Shown: positions 7,588 through 15,371 of the stretch, one piece after another | Numbering within the stretch: the stretch's first letter is position 1 | Layout: the number at the start of each line of letters is the position of its first letter | Source of the DNA: an uncultured Actinomycetes bacterium | Lineage (GTDB): Bacteria > Actinomycetota > Actinomycetes > Nanopelagicales > Nanopelagicaceae | NCBI GenBank assembly: GCA_903897475.1 | Contig: CAIUBS010000027.1 | Span: 1 to 20,065, forward strand | Direction: 5' to 3' | Length of the DNA: 20,065 nucleotides | Made by a program: the position numbers and the translations under genes | The notes under the pieces: generated by a model | Seen by the model: only the letters and a program-made list of their open reading frames with translations | Told to the model about the DNA's origin: nothing | Databases searched by the model: none

Positions 7588-7725
7588 CCCTGCAAGTTGC
7601 AAGAGCGGAATCTAAACCGCCACTTTTTGCTTAACTTTCACCGTCTCTAACCTAACTTGGTCCAAAAATGGCTTTCATGCCTTAAGTGCATCCAATAGCT
7701 ACCAATATTTACCTATAATTAGAAA

Positions 7726-7737
7726 TATACTTCAGAT
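7726..7737 (+). promoter_or_regulatory. Putative -10 element of a leaderless promoter for the CDP-alcohol phosphatidyltransferase
   Basis: TATACT (7726-7731), 6 nt, then GTG at 7738. A second, consensus-like TATAAT lies at 7714-7719 and would give a leader of about 12 nt. Either could be the active element. No Shine-Dalgarno sequence is present. Confidence 0.45.
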
Positions 7738-8355
7738 GTGCAACGAGATAAATTTTTTGAGTCTTGGAGTGAGCGGCATGGAAATGCAAACGTTACCGGG
7801 ATAGTTAAAACCTGGCTTTCCATTTCATACTTCGTCGCAAAGATGTTATGTAAATTTAAGCTCTCTGCCAATACTATAACTATCCTAGGGCTAATATTTG
7901 CAATTCTTCTTTACATGAATGCTAAGTTGATTTGGGCTCCACTATTTCTAGTCCTATCTTTGCTCTCCGATGGCATTGACGGTAGTTTGGCAATTATTTC
8001 AGGTAAAAGTTCTAAATGGGGAGCACTTTTAGATTCGATTGTGGATAGATTGTCAGAATTGTTTTGGATCCTTGCTTTATACCAATTAGGAATAAATCTG
8101 AATTTACTTACAACCATCTTAGTATTTGCCTCAGTACAGGAATATATCCGAGCCCGTTCAGGTGGGCTTGGACTTAATGATATTGGCCTAGTAACTATTG
8201 CAGAACGTCCGGTGCGAGCTTCCTTTGTTTTTATTGTGCTAATTTTATTTAATTTGAAGTCAGAGTTGTTCTATCTGCCCATATATTTATGGTTAATATT
8301 CCAAACAGTAAGTCTTCTGATGCTCTCAAAACATGCAAGAGCGAAATTAAGTTAA
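7738..8355 (+). CDS. CDP-alcohol phosphatidyltransferase family membrane protein
   Basis: 205 residues with about six membrane segments. The family signature D-x2-DG-x2-AR-x8-G-x3-D-x3-D is present as SDGIDGSLAI, then G95, D99 and D103, with D78, D81 and G82 in register. The family Arg is replaced by Ile (residue 86). LSANTITILGL upstream is also typical of the family. Members transfer a phosphoalcohol from a CDP-activated donor to a lipid or polyol in the membrane. All four metal-binding Asp residues are kept, so the protein may be active. The product (phosphatidylglycerol-phosphate, phosphatidylinositol-phosphate, cardiolipin or another) cannot be assigned. It lies alone on the plus strand inside the carotenoid island, and its stop overlaps the stop of the CrtD-like gene. 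A link to carotenoid metabolism is not evident. Confidence 0.82.
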   Translation: MQRDKFFESWSERHGNANVTGIVKTWLSISYFVAKMLCKFKLSANTITILGLIFAILLYMNAKLIWAPLFLVLSLLSDGIDGSLAIISGKSSKWGALLDSIVDRLSELFWILALYQLGINLNLLTTILVFASVQEYIRARSGGLGLNDIGLVTIAERPVRASFVFIVLILFNLKSELFYLPIYLWLIFQTVSLLMLSKHARAKLS

Positions 8356-9845
8356 GCCTTTCCAATTGCATTTGCAACTATTTCTGCACTAATTCCAACT
8401 AAAGGAAGTCCACCACCAGGGTGTGCAGAACCACCAACGCAAAATAATCCTTTTGTTTTAGATCTATTTCTGGCTCTTAAAAATGCTGATTTTGCAGAAT
8501 TGCTAGATGTACCATAGATGGAACCACCAGGAGCCATGGCATAGCTCTCCAGATCTGCAGGAGTTCTAAATTTAAGAAAGTCTAATCTTGATGAAACATT
8601 CAAATTCAACTTGTCTAGCTTTTCAATAATTTTTTGAGCATAAGCTTCGCCTCCATGATTCCAATCCCATCCAATTCCTGGTTCATGACGCGGAGCATTA
8701 ACGAGCACAAACCACGCTTCCTTATTTTTTCCAATTACCATACTTTCATCCTTAGGTGCGCAAATGTAAATAGTTGGATCACTTACCGGAATTTTTCTTG
8801 TAAATATCTCTTCAAATTCTTGGTCATAATCTTTAGGGAAGAAAACATTATGGTGATTTAATGCCGGGCTCATACCTTTGGAATTATCAAGCCCTAGCAG
8901 TAATGAAAAACCTGAAAGTGATTTAGTAGCTTTCCTTAACTTTCTTCTTTCAAAATTAGCAGATTTTACATTTTGAGAAACTAAATTATTATAAACATAT
9001 TCAGCATCGGCATTTGCTACTACAAGATCAGTTTCTATATGAGTTCCTGTTTCAAGAGTTACCCCTTTAGCTCTATTTCCATCAACCAATATTTCTTGGA
9101 CGCGTGAGTTGAATTCAAAATTCACTCCAAGCTCTTCACATCTTTTTTGTAAGGCAACAGATAGCTGTCCAATTCCACCTTTTATGTGCCATGCACCAAA
9201 AGTGCTCTCAACAAAAGCTATAGTTAGCAGCACGGCAGGAGCAGTTCGCGGGTCACTTCCTGTATATGTTGCATACCTATCTACAATCATTCTAAGGTGA
9301 GGATCAAGATTTACCTGATTGCTTAATTTACGTAGCGAAGTAAATGGTGAAATTTCACGAATCTGACTAATCAAATTCCTGTTATTGAGCAACTGCCAAA
9401 AAGAGTTCAATTCAGATTCGACAAATTGCTCTCGAGAAACATCCCACATTCGCTCTGCCCGTTCAATAATATGTTGCCAACCCTTACTTGCATTTTTTCC
9501 TAATTTATTTTCAATTTCAAGATAAGTATTAGGGTTTGATAAATTTGGAAAAGTTAAATTCATTCCATCAGCAAAAAAATAATTAAAAGCCGGATCTACT
9601 GGTTCTAAATTTAGTATATGCTCAATTCTCTTTCCGGTTTTCAAAAACAAATCTCTATAAACTGCAGGTAGTGTTAGTAACGATGGTCCAGTATCAAATG
9701 CATAGTCACCAAACCACTCAGTTCGACATTTCCCGCCTGATCGATCACTATTTTCATAGACGGTAACTTTGTGGCCAAATCTTGCAAGGCGCGCAGCAGC
9801 ACTCATTCCACCTATTCCTGCACCTATAACTGCAATTTTAGCCAT
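8352..9845 (-). CDS. Second CrtI-family carotenoid desaturase, probably CrtD-like 3',4'-desaturase
   Basis: 497 residues. FAD motif GAGIGG at 8-13, YENSDRSGGK, FDTGPSLLTLPAVYRDLF and the C-terminal FAD signature VGGSAHPGGGLPLVGIS place it in the phytoene desaturase/CrtI superfamily. It differs from the phytoene desaturase at 5016-6500, and it ends an operon with hydratase (CruF-like), glycosyltransferase and CrtA-like genes. That context points to 3',4'-desaturation of a 1'-hydroxy psi end, as CrtD does in spheroidene, myxol and deinoxanthin pathways. A ketolase of the CrtO type is the main alternative, but CrtO proteins are usually longer and have a different N-terminal signature. The start overlaps the glycosyltransferase by 8 bp, and its stop overlaps the convergent phosphatidyltransferase by 4 bp. 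Family confident, reaction inferred. Confidence 0.85.
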   Translation of the reverse strand: MAKIAVIGAGIGGMSAAARLARFGHKVTVYENSDRSGGKCRTEWFGDYAFDTGPSLLTLPAVYRDLFLKTGKRIEHILNLEPVDPAFNYFFADGMNLTFPNLSNPNTYLEIENKLGKNASKGWQHIIERAERMWDVSREQFVESELNSFWQLLNNRNLISQIREISPFTSLRKLSNQVNLDPHLRMIVDRYATYTGSDPRTAPAVLLTIAFVESTFGAWHIKGGIGQLSVALQKRCEELGVNFEFNSRVQEILVDGNRAKGVTLETGTHIETDLVVANADAEYVYNNLVSQNVKSANFERRKLRKATKSLSGFSLLLGLDNSKGMSPALNHHNVFFPKDYDQEFEEIFTRKIPVSDPTIYICAPKDESMVIGKNKEAWFVLVNAPRHEPGIGWDWNHGGEAYAQKIIEKLDKLNLNVSSRLDFLKFRTPADLESYAMAPGGSIYGTSSNSAKSAFLRARNRSKTKGLFCVGGSAHPGGGLPLVGISAEIVANAIGKA

Positions 9846-10908
9846 TGAGAATCTCTCTTCCTCTCCAGCTAAGAGTTTTTGTTAACTTTCCATACCATGA
9901 ATAAATAATAAGAATTATGAGAAAAATTATCGCGATTGGGTGCAACAGTGCAGTATTTGGAATACCACCCGTCCTGACGGAAGAAATAAATCGACTGGCA
10001 AACACCAGTAAAAATGAAACCAAGGCTAAGGTTGAACCAGATAATGCACCTAGAATTGGAACTATTCCGGTCGCAACCAAGAGAGCAACAGCAAATATGG
10101 CTCCAATGACAGAACCAAATGCCTTATGCAATGATTTTTGATATCCTAAAAACAGATCTCTAGTTGAATCATACATTTTGCATTGAGCAACATGGCTTGC
10201 TTCAGCGACACCGCCCTTGAATCCGTGTTCGAGTAATTTGCGTGCCAACATTAAATCATCTAAAACTTCTCCTTTAATAGATTCATGTCCACCAGATTTT
10301 AAATATGCATTTCTTTTGACGATTAGAAACTGTCCATTTGCCACTGCCATTGATTTAATTGAAAACTTTTGACTTATAAGTAATGGAACCGAGGCCATCC
10401 AGGACCATTGCAGTAGCGGCTGGAATACTCGTTGAATAAATCCAATAACTATTTGCTTAGGGTAAGGAGAAATGTAATCCCAATCACCCATTTTATTAAT
10501 TGCAGAGGAGATGGCACAATCTTCTAACCTTACATCAGCATCAATAAATACCAAAGTATTTCCGTTACTTTGCTGGACTAACTGATGACAAGCCCATAAT
10601 TTGCCTATCCAGTTTTTAGGGGCTGGCTGTCCGCTTATAACTTTAATTTCTGAAAAACTTCGCAAAGCGGCCAGGGTTCCATCTTGTGATTCATCATCTA
10701 AAGCTATTATCTCTAGATTCTTAATACCTTTTTGATTCAAGAGGTTTTTTATGCAATCTTTAGCATTTTTTTCCTCATTACGCATCGGTATTAGTACTGA
10801 AACTGATTCATTAGTATCTATGCACTCATTTTTGACCACTCTGATTGTTAAGGCATTTAACACAACAAGTGCTAGCGAGGCGCTTGAGAGTATAAGTATG
10901 AAGTCCAT
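9838..10908 (-). CDS. Membrane family-2 glycosyltransferase, CruG/CrtQ-like carotenoid glycosyltransferase
   Basis: 356 residues. An N-terminal membrane helix (about 3-24) is followed by a GT-A fold with VSVLIPMRNEE, LDDESQDGT and the metal-binding FIDADVRLED. A GEVLDDLMLARKLLEHG segment acts as the catalytic-base region. Three or so membrane helices close the C-terminus. This layout matches the GT2 enzymes CruG and CrtQ that glycosylate carotenoid hydroxyls. ATG 10908 overlaps the cruF stop as TGATG and is preferred over the in-frame TTG at 10911. Directly upstream is the putative 1',2'-hydratase that would create the hydroxyl to be glycosylated. A general polar-lipid or hopanoid glycosyltransferase is possible, but the operon argues for a carotenoid acceptor. 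Confidence 0.83.
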   Translation of the reverse strand: MDFILILSSASLALVVLNALTIRVVKNECIDTNESVSVLIPMRNEEKNAKDCIKNLLNQKGIKNLEIIALDDESQDGTLAALRSFSEIKVISGQPAPKNWIGKLWACHQLVQQSNGNTLVFIDADVRLEDCAISSAINKMGDWDYISPYPKQIVIGFIQRVFQPLLQWSWMASVPLLISQKFSIKSMAVANGQFLIVKRNAYLKSGGHESIKGEVLDDLMLARKLLEHGFKGGVAEASHVAQCKMYDSTRDLFLGYQKSLHKAFGSVIGAIFAVALLVATGIVPILGALSGSTLALVSFLLVFASRFISSVRTGGIPNTALLHPIAIIFLIILIIYSWYGKLTKTLSWRGREILNG

Positions 10909-11720
10909 CAAATATTAGTGGGTGGGCCAAATCGTAGAGCAAAAACATAAGGCACCATAAGTAGGCCAAATACCACGCCACCAGTTAATGCAACTCCTGG
11001 AGTACCAAAGAAAAATACATTTCCAACTACTCCGGAAAAGAATGTCCAAGCTAAGAAAAAATTTGGGATAGCAGGTACATCGATTGTATTTCTACGATCC
11101 TGCCTGAGAGCTTTGTTTAATATGGCCATCAATCCCATGCCCGTTAAGAGCCAACCAAAAGTATTTGATAATGGAATTGTAGGTTGTAGCGGCACATTTG
11201 GGCCTGTGAAATCCCAGATCCATCTCTCAGATGCGACTAATAGTGGATCTAGAAACAAATCCCAAGCCATCATGCCTAAACCGCCGTATAGAAATACCCA
11301 ATTTTTTGTAACCTTTCGAGCTGCAATAAGTATTGGATGGGCAATCATTACCCATGCAAACGGTACAACCAGTGGTACTCCGTATATCTGATAACCAAGT
11401 GTGCCTGAATATTCATAGTTACCAAATGGCCAACCACTACGACTTCCGATTTGTTCGATGACAAGTGAGTATGTGAAAGTTATAAGTAAAAAAATTAGGG
11501 TATAAGAAATACCATAAGCAAATAAAGCATGTAACAACATAGCTCCTGCTGCCCAATATATTGTTGCGATTGTTACTAGGCGAAGAACTTCACCATCCAC
11601 CAGCGGGTATGAAATTTGTAAACCAATAGCAATTGCCGTAATTGAATATAGTGCGAAAAGCTGCCAAGTAGCTAAACCTTTTCTATTATTTCGCTTTGGG
11701 TAAAATTGACGTAACGACAT
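10908..11720 (-). CDS. cruF: CruF-like carotenoid 1',2'-hydratase (DUF422 membrane family)
   Basis: 270 residues with about seven membrane segments. The motifs IEQIGSRSGWPFGNYEYSG, GVPLVVPFAWVMIAHP, MMAWDLFLDP and PNVPLQPTIPLSNTFGW are typical of the DUF422/CruF family. That family hydrates the C1'-C2' double bond of an acyclic psi end (gamma-carotene or lycopene) in cyanobacteria, Deinococcus and haloarchaea. The gene lies between a CrtA-like ketolase (17 nt upstream) and a CruG-like glycosyltransferase with a 1-nt overlap. Together they form an end-group tailoring set. The family call is firm; the exact substrate is inferred from the presence of crtYc/crtYd. Confidence 0.88.
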   Translation of the reverse strand: MSLRQFYPKRNNRKGLATWQLFALYSITAIAIGLQISYPLVDGEVLRLVTIATIYWAAGAMLLHALFAYGISYTLIFLLITFTYSLVIEQIGSRSGWPFGNYEYSGTLGYQIYGVPLVVPFAWVMIAHPILIAARKVTKNWVFLYGGLGMMAWDLFLDPLLVASERWIWDFTGPNVPLQPTIPLSNTFGWLLTGMGLMAILNKALRQDRRNTIDVPAIPNFFLAWTFFSGVVGNVFFFGTPGVALTGGVVFGLLMVPYVFALRFGPPTNI

Positions 11721-11737
11721 AGGTTAATTGTGCCTTA

Positions 11738-12400
11738 TTAGTTAAGTTGGCCACGCTCTTGAATTACCGCAAAGCGAGCAAATAACTCCTCCGAATACCA
11801 ATTATTCAAAGATGTAGCCTTGATCGCAGCCGTATGGGCTGAATCTTTGTAAGCAAATTGTCTTAAAGCTGCCCCATTTTCCCAGATTGAAAAAGTACCC
11901 TGCAATCCAATTGGAGCCTCTCCAATTCCAATTGCGGCAATTAATCCCTCTGAAGCATGCAAACTTTTAGTGACAGGTGGAACAGCAGACCAAAAAGTAA
12001 AGTTCTTACTCCAAACAATTCTGGCTCTAGTGACAGCTGCAACTTTTCCAGACCAATCTTTTGCTTTAATACTGAAAGGCTCTTTGCCTGACCATTTTCC
12101 ATGAGCAGAAATTGGATCAAGAACTACACGATACTCTGATTTTGCAATTTTACGCCAATTTTTAATGACTTTTGAATTATCAAGACCTGCAATATTTTCA
12201 TCTTTAACCGTTATTAGTAAACCCCATCTCAGTAAATCAGCATCTTTTGGGGTGAAAGTTTCACCTCTGCCAGTACCAAGTAGTTTTATAAAACCAACAC
12301 CCTTATTTCTTTTCAAAATAAATTTATTTACTGCCATAAACATTAAAGCAGTTAGTAAGTACCTTCTTTGAATGCGCCAGAAGTAGACAACTGTATTCAT
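11738..12400 (-). CDS. crtA: CrtA-like spheroidene monooxygenase family protein (carotenoid 2-ketolase)
   Basis: 220 residues. KGVGFIKLLGTGRGETFTP (about 33-51), FWSAVPPV, IGIGEAPIGLQGTFSIW and NNWYSEELFARF match the heme-dependent CrtA family. In purple bacteria CrtA adds a 2-keto group next to the C1 methoxy group of spheroidene. Here it would oxidise C2' of a 1'-hydroxy or 1'-glycosyloxy end group. The start ATG overlaps the hydrolase stop (ATGA) and the stop is 17 nt before cruF, so the genes are likely co-translated. CrtA is best known from Proteobacteria; its presence in this actinobacterial set suggests either an old acquisition or an underappreciated actinobacterial branch. I did not see a strong codon-use break. 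Confidence 0.85.
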   Translation of the reverse strand: MNTVVYFWRIQRRYLLTALMFMAVNKFILKRNKGVGFIKLLGTGRGETFTPKDADLLRWGLLITVKDENIAGLDNSKVIKNWRKIAKSEYRVVLDPISAHGKWSGKEPFSIKAKDWSGKVAAVTRARIVWSKNFTFWSAVPPVTKSLHASEGLIAAIGIGEAPIGLQGTFSIWENGAALRQFAYKDSAHTAAIKATSLNNWYSEELFARFAVIQERGQLN

Positions 12401-13185
12401 AATTTGCTTCTAACTGTATTAATTACTTCAGCATAAACTTGATCAGTACTATCCCACATTGGTGCATGACCAGTATTTGAAAGTATCACCCACTTGGCAT
12501 GTTCTGGCGCTAACGATTTTTCTTGGCATGTTTTTTCGGGCAACGTATGGTCAGTGTCACCAAATACAATAGTTACCGGAATATTTCGATCAACTTTCTT
12601 ATCAAATCTTTTTCCAAGAAGTGCATCCCATGCAGGAAAGTATCCATGAGATTTGGCCATTGCCTTAGTTGCGTCCAGACATATCTCGTAATCTAATTCC
12701 TTCCACCTTGGAGAAACTGTTTCAAATCCGATTTTTTTAGCCCAAGAATAATTTAGAACAGAGGGCGCTAAGCGATTCGCGCCCTCTGCAATAACTCGAA
12801 GTGCTACCTCGCCAGGATACCTCGAGGTAAATGGTGTAAGCCAAAGTCCGGCAGGTGCTAAAGCAACTACTCCTTTAACATTTTCTGGATGGCTAGATGC
12901 CATCTCAAGAGTTATCCAGCCGCCAAGGGAATTACCAATCAAGCTAAACCTATCTATTCCTAAATCTTTAACATTTTTTAAAACCAACTTTGCTAACGAG
13001 GCTGGATCCATAGGTTGACTTTTCGAAAATGCAGAATTCCCATGTCCAGGTAAATCAACAGTTATTACTTGAAAATCGTTCACTAAAAGTTTTGCAAGTG
13101 GTTTCCAAGCTGTTGCTGCCGAGCCCAGGCCATGGACTAGAACTACCGGATCGCCTGAACCTTGTGATTCCATTGCTAATTTCAT
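12397..13185 (-). CDS. Alpha/beta-hydrolase fold protein, operon-linked to carotenoid tailoring genes
   Basis: 262 residues from the chosen ATG at 13185. It shows the oxyanion-loop motif HGLGSAATAW, DLPGHGNS, the nucleophile elbow GNSLGG (Ser86 in this numbering), the acid in FGDTDHTLP (Asp210 or 212) and the catalytic His240 in TGHAPMW. All catalytic-triad elements are present, so it should be an active hydrolase or acyl/ester-processing enzyme. An upstream in-frame ATG at 13224 would overlap the start of the divergent rhodanese gene. TAATCT lies 7 nt before ATG 13185 and could give a leaderless start there. It is coupled to crtA by an ATGA overlap. The substrate is unknown; a carotenoid ester or glycosyl-ester is possible given the operon, but this is only inference. 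Confidence 0.85.
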   Translation of the reverse strand: MKLAMESQGSGDPVVLVHGLGSAATAWKPLAKLLVNDFQVITVDLPGHGNSAFSKSQPMDPASLAKLVLKNVKDLGIDRFSLIGNSLGGWITLEMASSHPENVKGVVALAPAGLWLTPFTSRYPGEVALRVIAEGANRLAPSVLNYSWAKKIGFETVSPRWKELDYEICLDATKAMAKSHGYFPAWDALLGKRFDKKVDRNIPVTIVFGDTDHTLPEKTCQEKSLAPEHAKWVILSNTGHAPMWDSTDQVYAEVINTVRSKL

Positions 13186-13205
13186 GACTATAAGATTACC
13201 TTCTG

Positions 13206-13529
13206 ATGATAAATCTGAATGCATCCGAGTTCGATATGAAAATATCTGAGCCTGGAGTTATATTGCTTGATGTGCGCACGGATTTGGAGTTTGCTCAATC
13301 GCATCTTCAATCTTCAATGAATCTCGATGTTTTAAAAGATGGCTTTGCTTCGATGGTCTCTCACTTTGATAAGTCAAAAAGTTATGCAGTTTATTGTCGA
13401 TCTGGGAAAAGGTCTGTAGATGCCTGTGAAGTTATGTCAGAGCTTGGCTTTAAATCTCTTTACAACCTAAGTGGAGGAATAATTGAGTGGATTGAGGCAG
13501 GAAAGGCAATTACTTCAAAAACAGAGTAG
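13206..13529 (+). CDS. Single-domain rhodanese-like sulfurtransferase
   Basis: 107 residues, a complete single rhodanese domain. VILLDVRTDLEFAQSHL and AVYCRSGKRS carry the active-site Cys64, and YNLSGGIIEWIEAGK is the usual C-terminal element. Such proteins carry persulfide sulfur to acceptors such as thiosulfate-derived or cyanide targets, or serve redox roles. It is divergent from the alpha/beta hydrolase and convergent with arsC, whose coding region it overlaps by 20 bp. Codon 11 (ATG 13236) is a possible later start. The active-site loop CRSGKR resembles PspE/GlpE-type sulfurtransferases. A partner in the TauE/AqpS/ArsC set is possible but unproven. Confidence 0.88.
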   Translation: MINLNASEFDMKISEPGVILLDVRTDLEFAQSHLQSSMNLDVLKDGFASMVSHFDKSKSYAVYCRSGKRSVDACEVMSELGFKSLYNLSGGIIEWIEAGKAITSKTE

Positions 13530-13911
13530 GAATTAAATCCTCAACTAGTTTTCTTATCTCATCTCTTATTGGTCTAACTGCTGCTACACCTTGACCTGCA
13601 GGATCAGCTAGTGGCCAATCTAAATATCTTTTTCCAGGAAAGAAAGGGCAAGCATCCCCACACCCCATTGTGATCACAACATCCGAACTTTCAACTGCTG
13701 CCGTAGTTAACACCTTTGGAATTTCATTTGAGATATCTATTCCAATTTCGGACAATGCTTCGACAACAGCAGGATTAACACTATCAGCTGGTGCCGATCC
13801 GGCGGATCTAACCTCAACTTTATCTCCGGCCAGATGGGTTAGGAATGCTGCTGCCATTTGAGATCTTCCGGCATTATGAACACAGACAAATAGGACTGAA
13901 GGCTTATCCAT
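13510..13911 (-). CDS. arsC: Arsenate reductase of the low-molecular-weight phosphatase type (arsenate-mycothiol transferase family)
   Basis: 133 residues. The LMW-PTP active-site loop CVHNAGRS is at 10-17 (Cys10, Arg16). GCGDACPFFPGKRYLDWPL and ADPAGQGVAAVRPIRDEI are typical of actinobacterial ArsC proteins. In Corynebacterium these link arsenate to mycothiol before mycoredoxin-dependent reduction to arsenite. Its start overlaps the aquaporin gene by 8 bp, forming an aqpS-arsC pair. A simple protein-tyrosine phosphatase is the alternative, but the CGDACPFFPG segment and the aquaporin partner favour arsenate. The 3' end overlaps the rhodanese gene on the other strand. Confidence 0.9.
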   Translation of the reverse strand: MDKPSVLFVCVHNAGRSQMAAAFLTHLAGDKVEVRSAGSAPADSVNPAVVEALSEIGIDISNEIPKVLTTAAVESSDVVITMGCGDACPFFPGKRYLDWPLADPAGQGVAAVRPIRDEIRKLVEDLIPTLFLK

Positions 13912-14569
13912 TATTATCCTTACCTGGATTTGTAATTTGTTTAGCGATTAAAGTACCGAGCATTGCTCCGATTAATTGAGCGAGAATAAATGCCAGTACT
14001 GAAGACGGTGAAATTCCAACAATGGAGGTGGTAAAAATTCTTCCAATTGTTATGGCTGGATTAGCAAATGAGGTGCTGGAGGTAAAAATAATTGCTCCAA
14101 ATATCCAAATGGGAACGTAAAAGGCAATCAGATCATCTCTTTTTGGAAATCTTAAGATAATCCAAATAAGCACTGAGGTAGCAAAAATTTCGGATATAAA
14201 AAAGTTTGATCCACTTCGAGAGATTTCAGATTGCACAAGTATTTTCTGATCAAAAAGTAAATTTGCAAGAAGCGCCCCAAAAATAGCTCCACATACCTGA
14301 GCAATAAAGTAGAGAACAAATACCTTTAGTGTTATCTTTTTTAAGATCAGCATTACAAATGAAACTGCTGGATTAAAGTGAGCACCACTAACTTTCATAC
14401 CGATTCGAATTACGGTGGCCAGTCCCAGTGCAGTTGCTAGCGCATTAATAAAAAGTGCTAAGCCATTATCGGCAGCCAAGAAATTCGCCATATGTCCCGA
14501 GCCCACAATTGCAACTGTTAAAACTAGGCTTCCAAGAAATTCCATTGCCATTGCCCGATTAATTCTCAC
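13904..14569 (-). CDS. Aquaporin/aquaglyceroporin of the arsenic-associated AqpS type
   Basis: 221 residues, six membrane segments. Both pore motifs are present: HFNPAVS (N66-A68) and FANPAITIGR (N170-A172), with the selectivity-filter Arg at 177. MIP-family channels conduct water or small uncharged solutes. AqpS in Sinorhizobium is encoded next to arsC and lets arsenite formed by ArsC leave the cell; the same pairing occurs here with an 8-bp overlap. Its start is a GTG at 14569, preceded by a GGGGG ribosome-binding-like stretch and lying 14 nt after the TauE/SafE gene. Solute specificity is inferred from the neighbour. Confidence 0.88.
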   Translation of the reverse strand: MRINRAMAMEFLGSLVLTVAIVGSGHMANFLAADNGLALFINALATALGLATVIRIGMKVSGAHFNPAVSFVMLILKKITLKVFVLYFIAQVCGAIFGALLANLLFDQKILVQSEISRSGSNFFISEIFATSVLIWIILRFPKRDDLIAFYVPIWIFGAIIFTSSTSFANPAITIGRIFTTSIVGISPSSVLAFILAQLIGAMLGTLIAKQITNPGKDNNG

Positions 14570-14583
14570 CTAGACCCCCAGCG

Positions 14584-15336
14584 CTAAATTACCTGTGTAA
14601 AAATGGTAAAGCCGGCCAGAGCAATTAATAAAAACGCAAAGCCCTGTTTTAGGTGAACAGTAGGTGTACGTAATGCCAATCTTGAGGTTGCTTGAGCAGT
14701 AAGTACTCCAGCTACGGCAATAATCAATGGATAGCTCCAGTTGATTTGTTCCCAAACTGAAAATTTTGCCAACAGAGCGGTTAAGCAATTTAAGGCAATT
14801 ATCAATAAGGAAGTGCCTGCTGCTTTGTTTTGTGGAGTATTAAAAAATAGTACTAGAACTGGTATTGCTAAAAAACCTCCACCAATTCCAAATAAACCAG
14901 TAATGGAACCAATTACAAGTGAAAGTAAAACTAAGGCCCAAGTCGGCATTCTTTTTTCAGGTAAACTCAAAATAGGTGATTTAAGCATTGAGTATGCAGC
15001 CGCAATCAAAACGATTGAGAACCCAATCAAAATAATTTGTTCAGGGATTTGTGTGACTACTAAACCAAAACCAATGTTGGTCAAGAGTCCCAAAGCCCAA
15101 ATGATTGCGCCCTCTTTAATCAATATATCTTTGCTCTTAATTTTTGGAGCTAATCCAGATACTGCCGAGAGAAAAACAACTGCAAGGGAAGCGGTTGTGG
15201 CTGCAACGGGAGTGAAATCAAATATATATAAAAATATTGGTACTGAGACCATCGCGCCACCGGCACCGATAAAACCGAGCACGGATCCAATAAAAGCTCC
15301 ACTTATTACTGCTGCGATAGTTAGTCCCAATTCCAT
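14584..15336 (-). CDS. TauE/SafE-family membrane permease
   Basis: 250 residues from ATG 15336, with about eight membrane segments in two repeats. FIGSVLGFIGAGGAMVSVP and ITGLFGIGGGFLAIPVLV are the paired family signatures. Members export sulfite, sulfoacetate or related anions, and several are linked to sulfur or metalloid handling. An in-frame ATG at 15372 lies at the edge of a long terminator stem, so I prefer 15336. It is the first gene of a likely TauE-aquaporin-arsC unit (14 nt to the aquaporin), which hints at a role in arsenic or thiol/sulfite balance. The substrate cannot be read from sequence. Confidence 0.87.
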   Translation of the reverse strand: MELGLTIAAVISGAFIGSVLGFIGAGGAMVSVPIFLYIFDFTPVAATTASLAVVFLSAVSGLAPKIKSKDILIKEGAIIWALGLLTNIGFGLVVTQIPEQIILIGFSIVLIAAAYSMLKSPILSLPEKRMPTWALVLLSLVIGSITGLFGIGGGFLAIPVLVLFFNTPQNKAAGTSLLIIALNCLTALLAKFSVWEQINWSYPLIIAVAGVLTAQATSRLALRTPTVHLKQGFAFLLIALAGFTIFTQVI

Positions 15337-15371
15337 ATCTGCATACTGGCATAAATCTCTATTTTTGGGCA

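Noticed and set aside
8352..9845. CrtO-type 4-ketolase or duplicate phytoene desaturase
   Set aside because: The N-terminal signature and length fit CrtI/CrtD better than CrtO, and the operon with CruF and CruG points to end-group desaturation. CrtO is kept as the lesser alternative.
3464..13185. Retinal-producing beta-carotene dioxygenase (blh) or rhodopsin gene in the carotenoid island
   Set aside because: All coding frames in the island are accounted for by other families; neither gene is in the window, although such organisms often carry them elsewhere.
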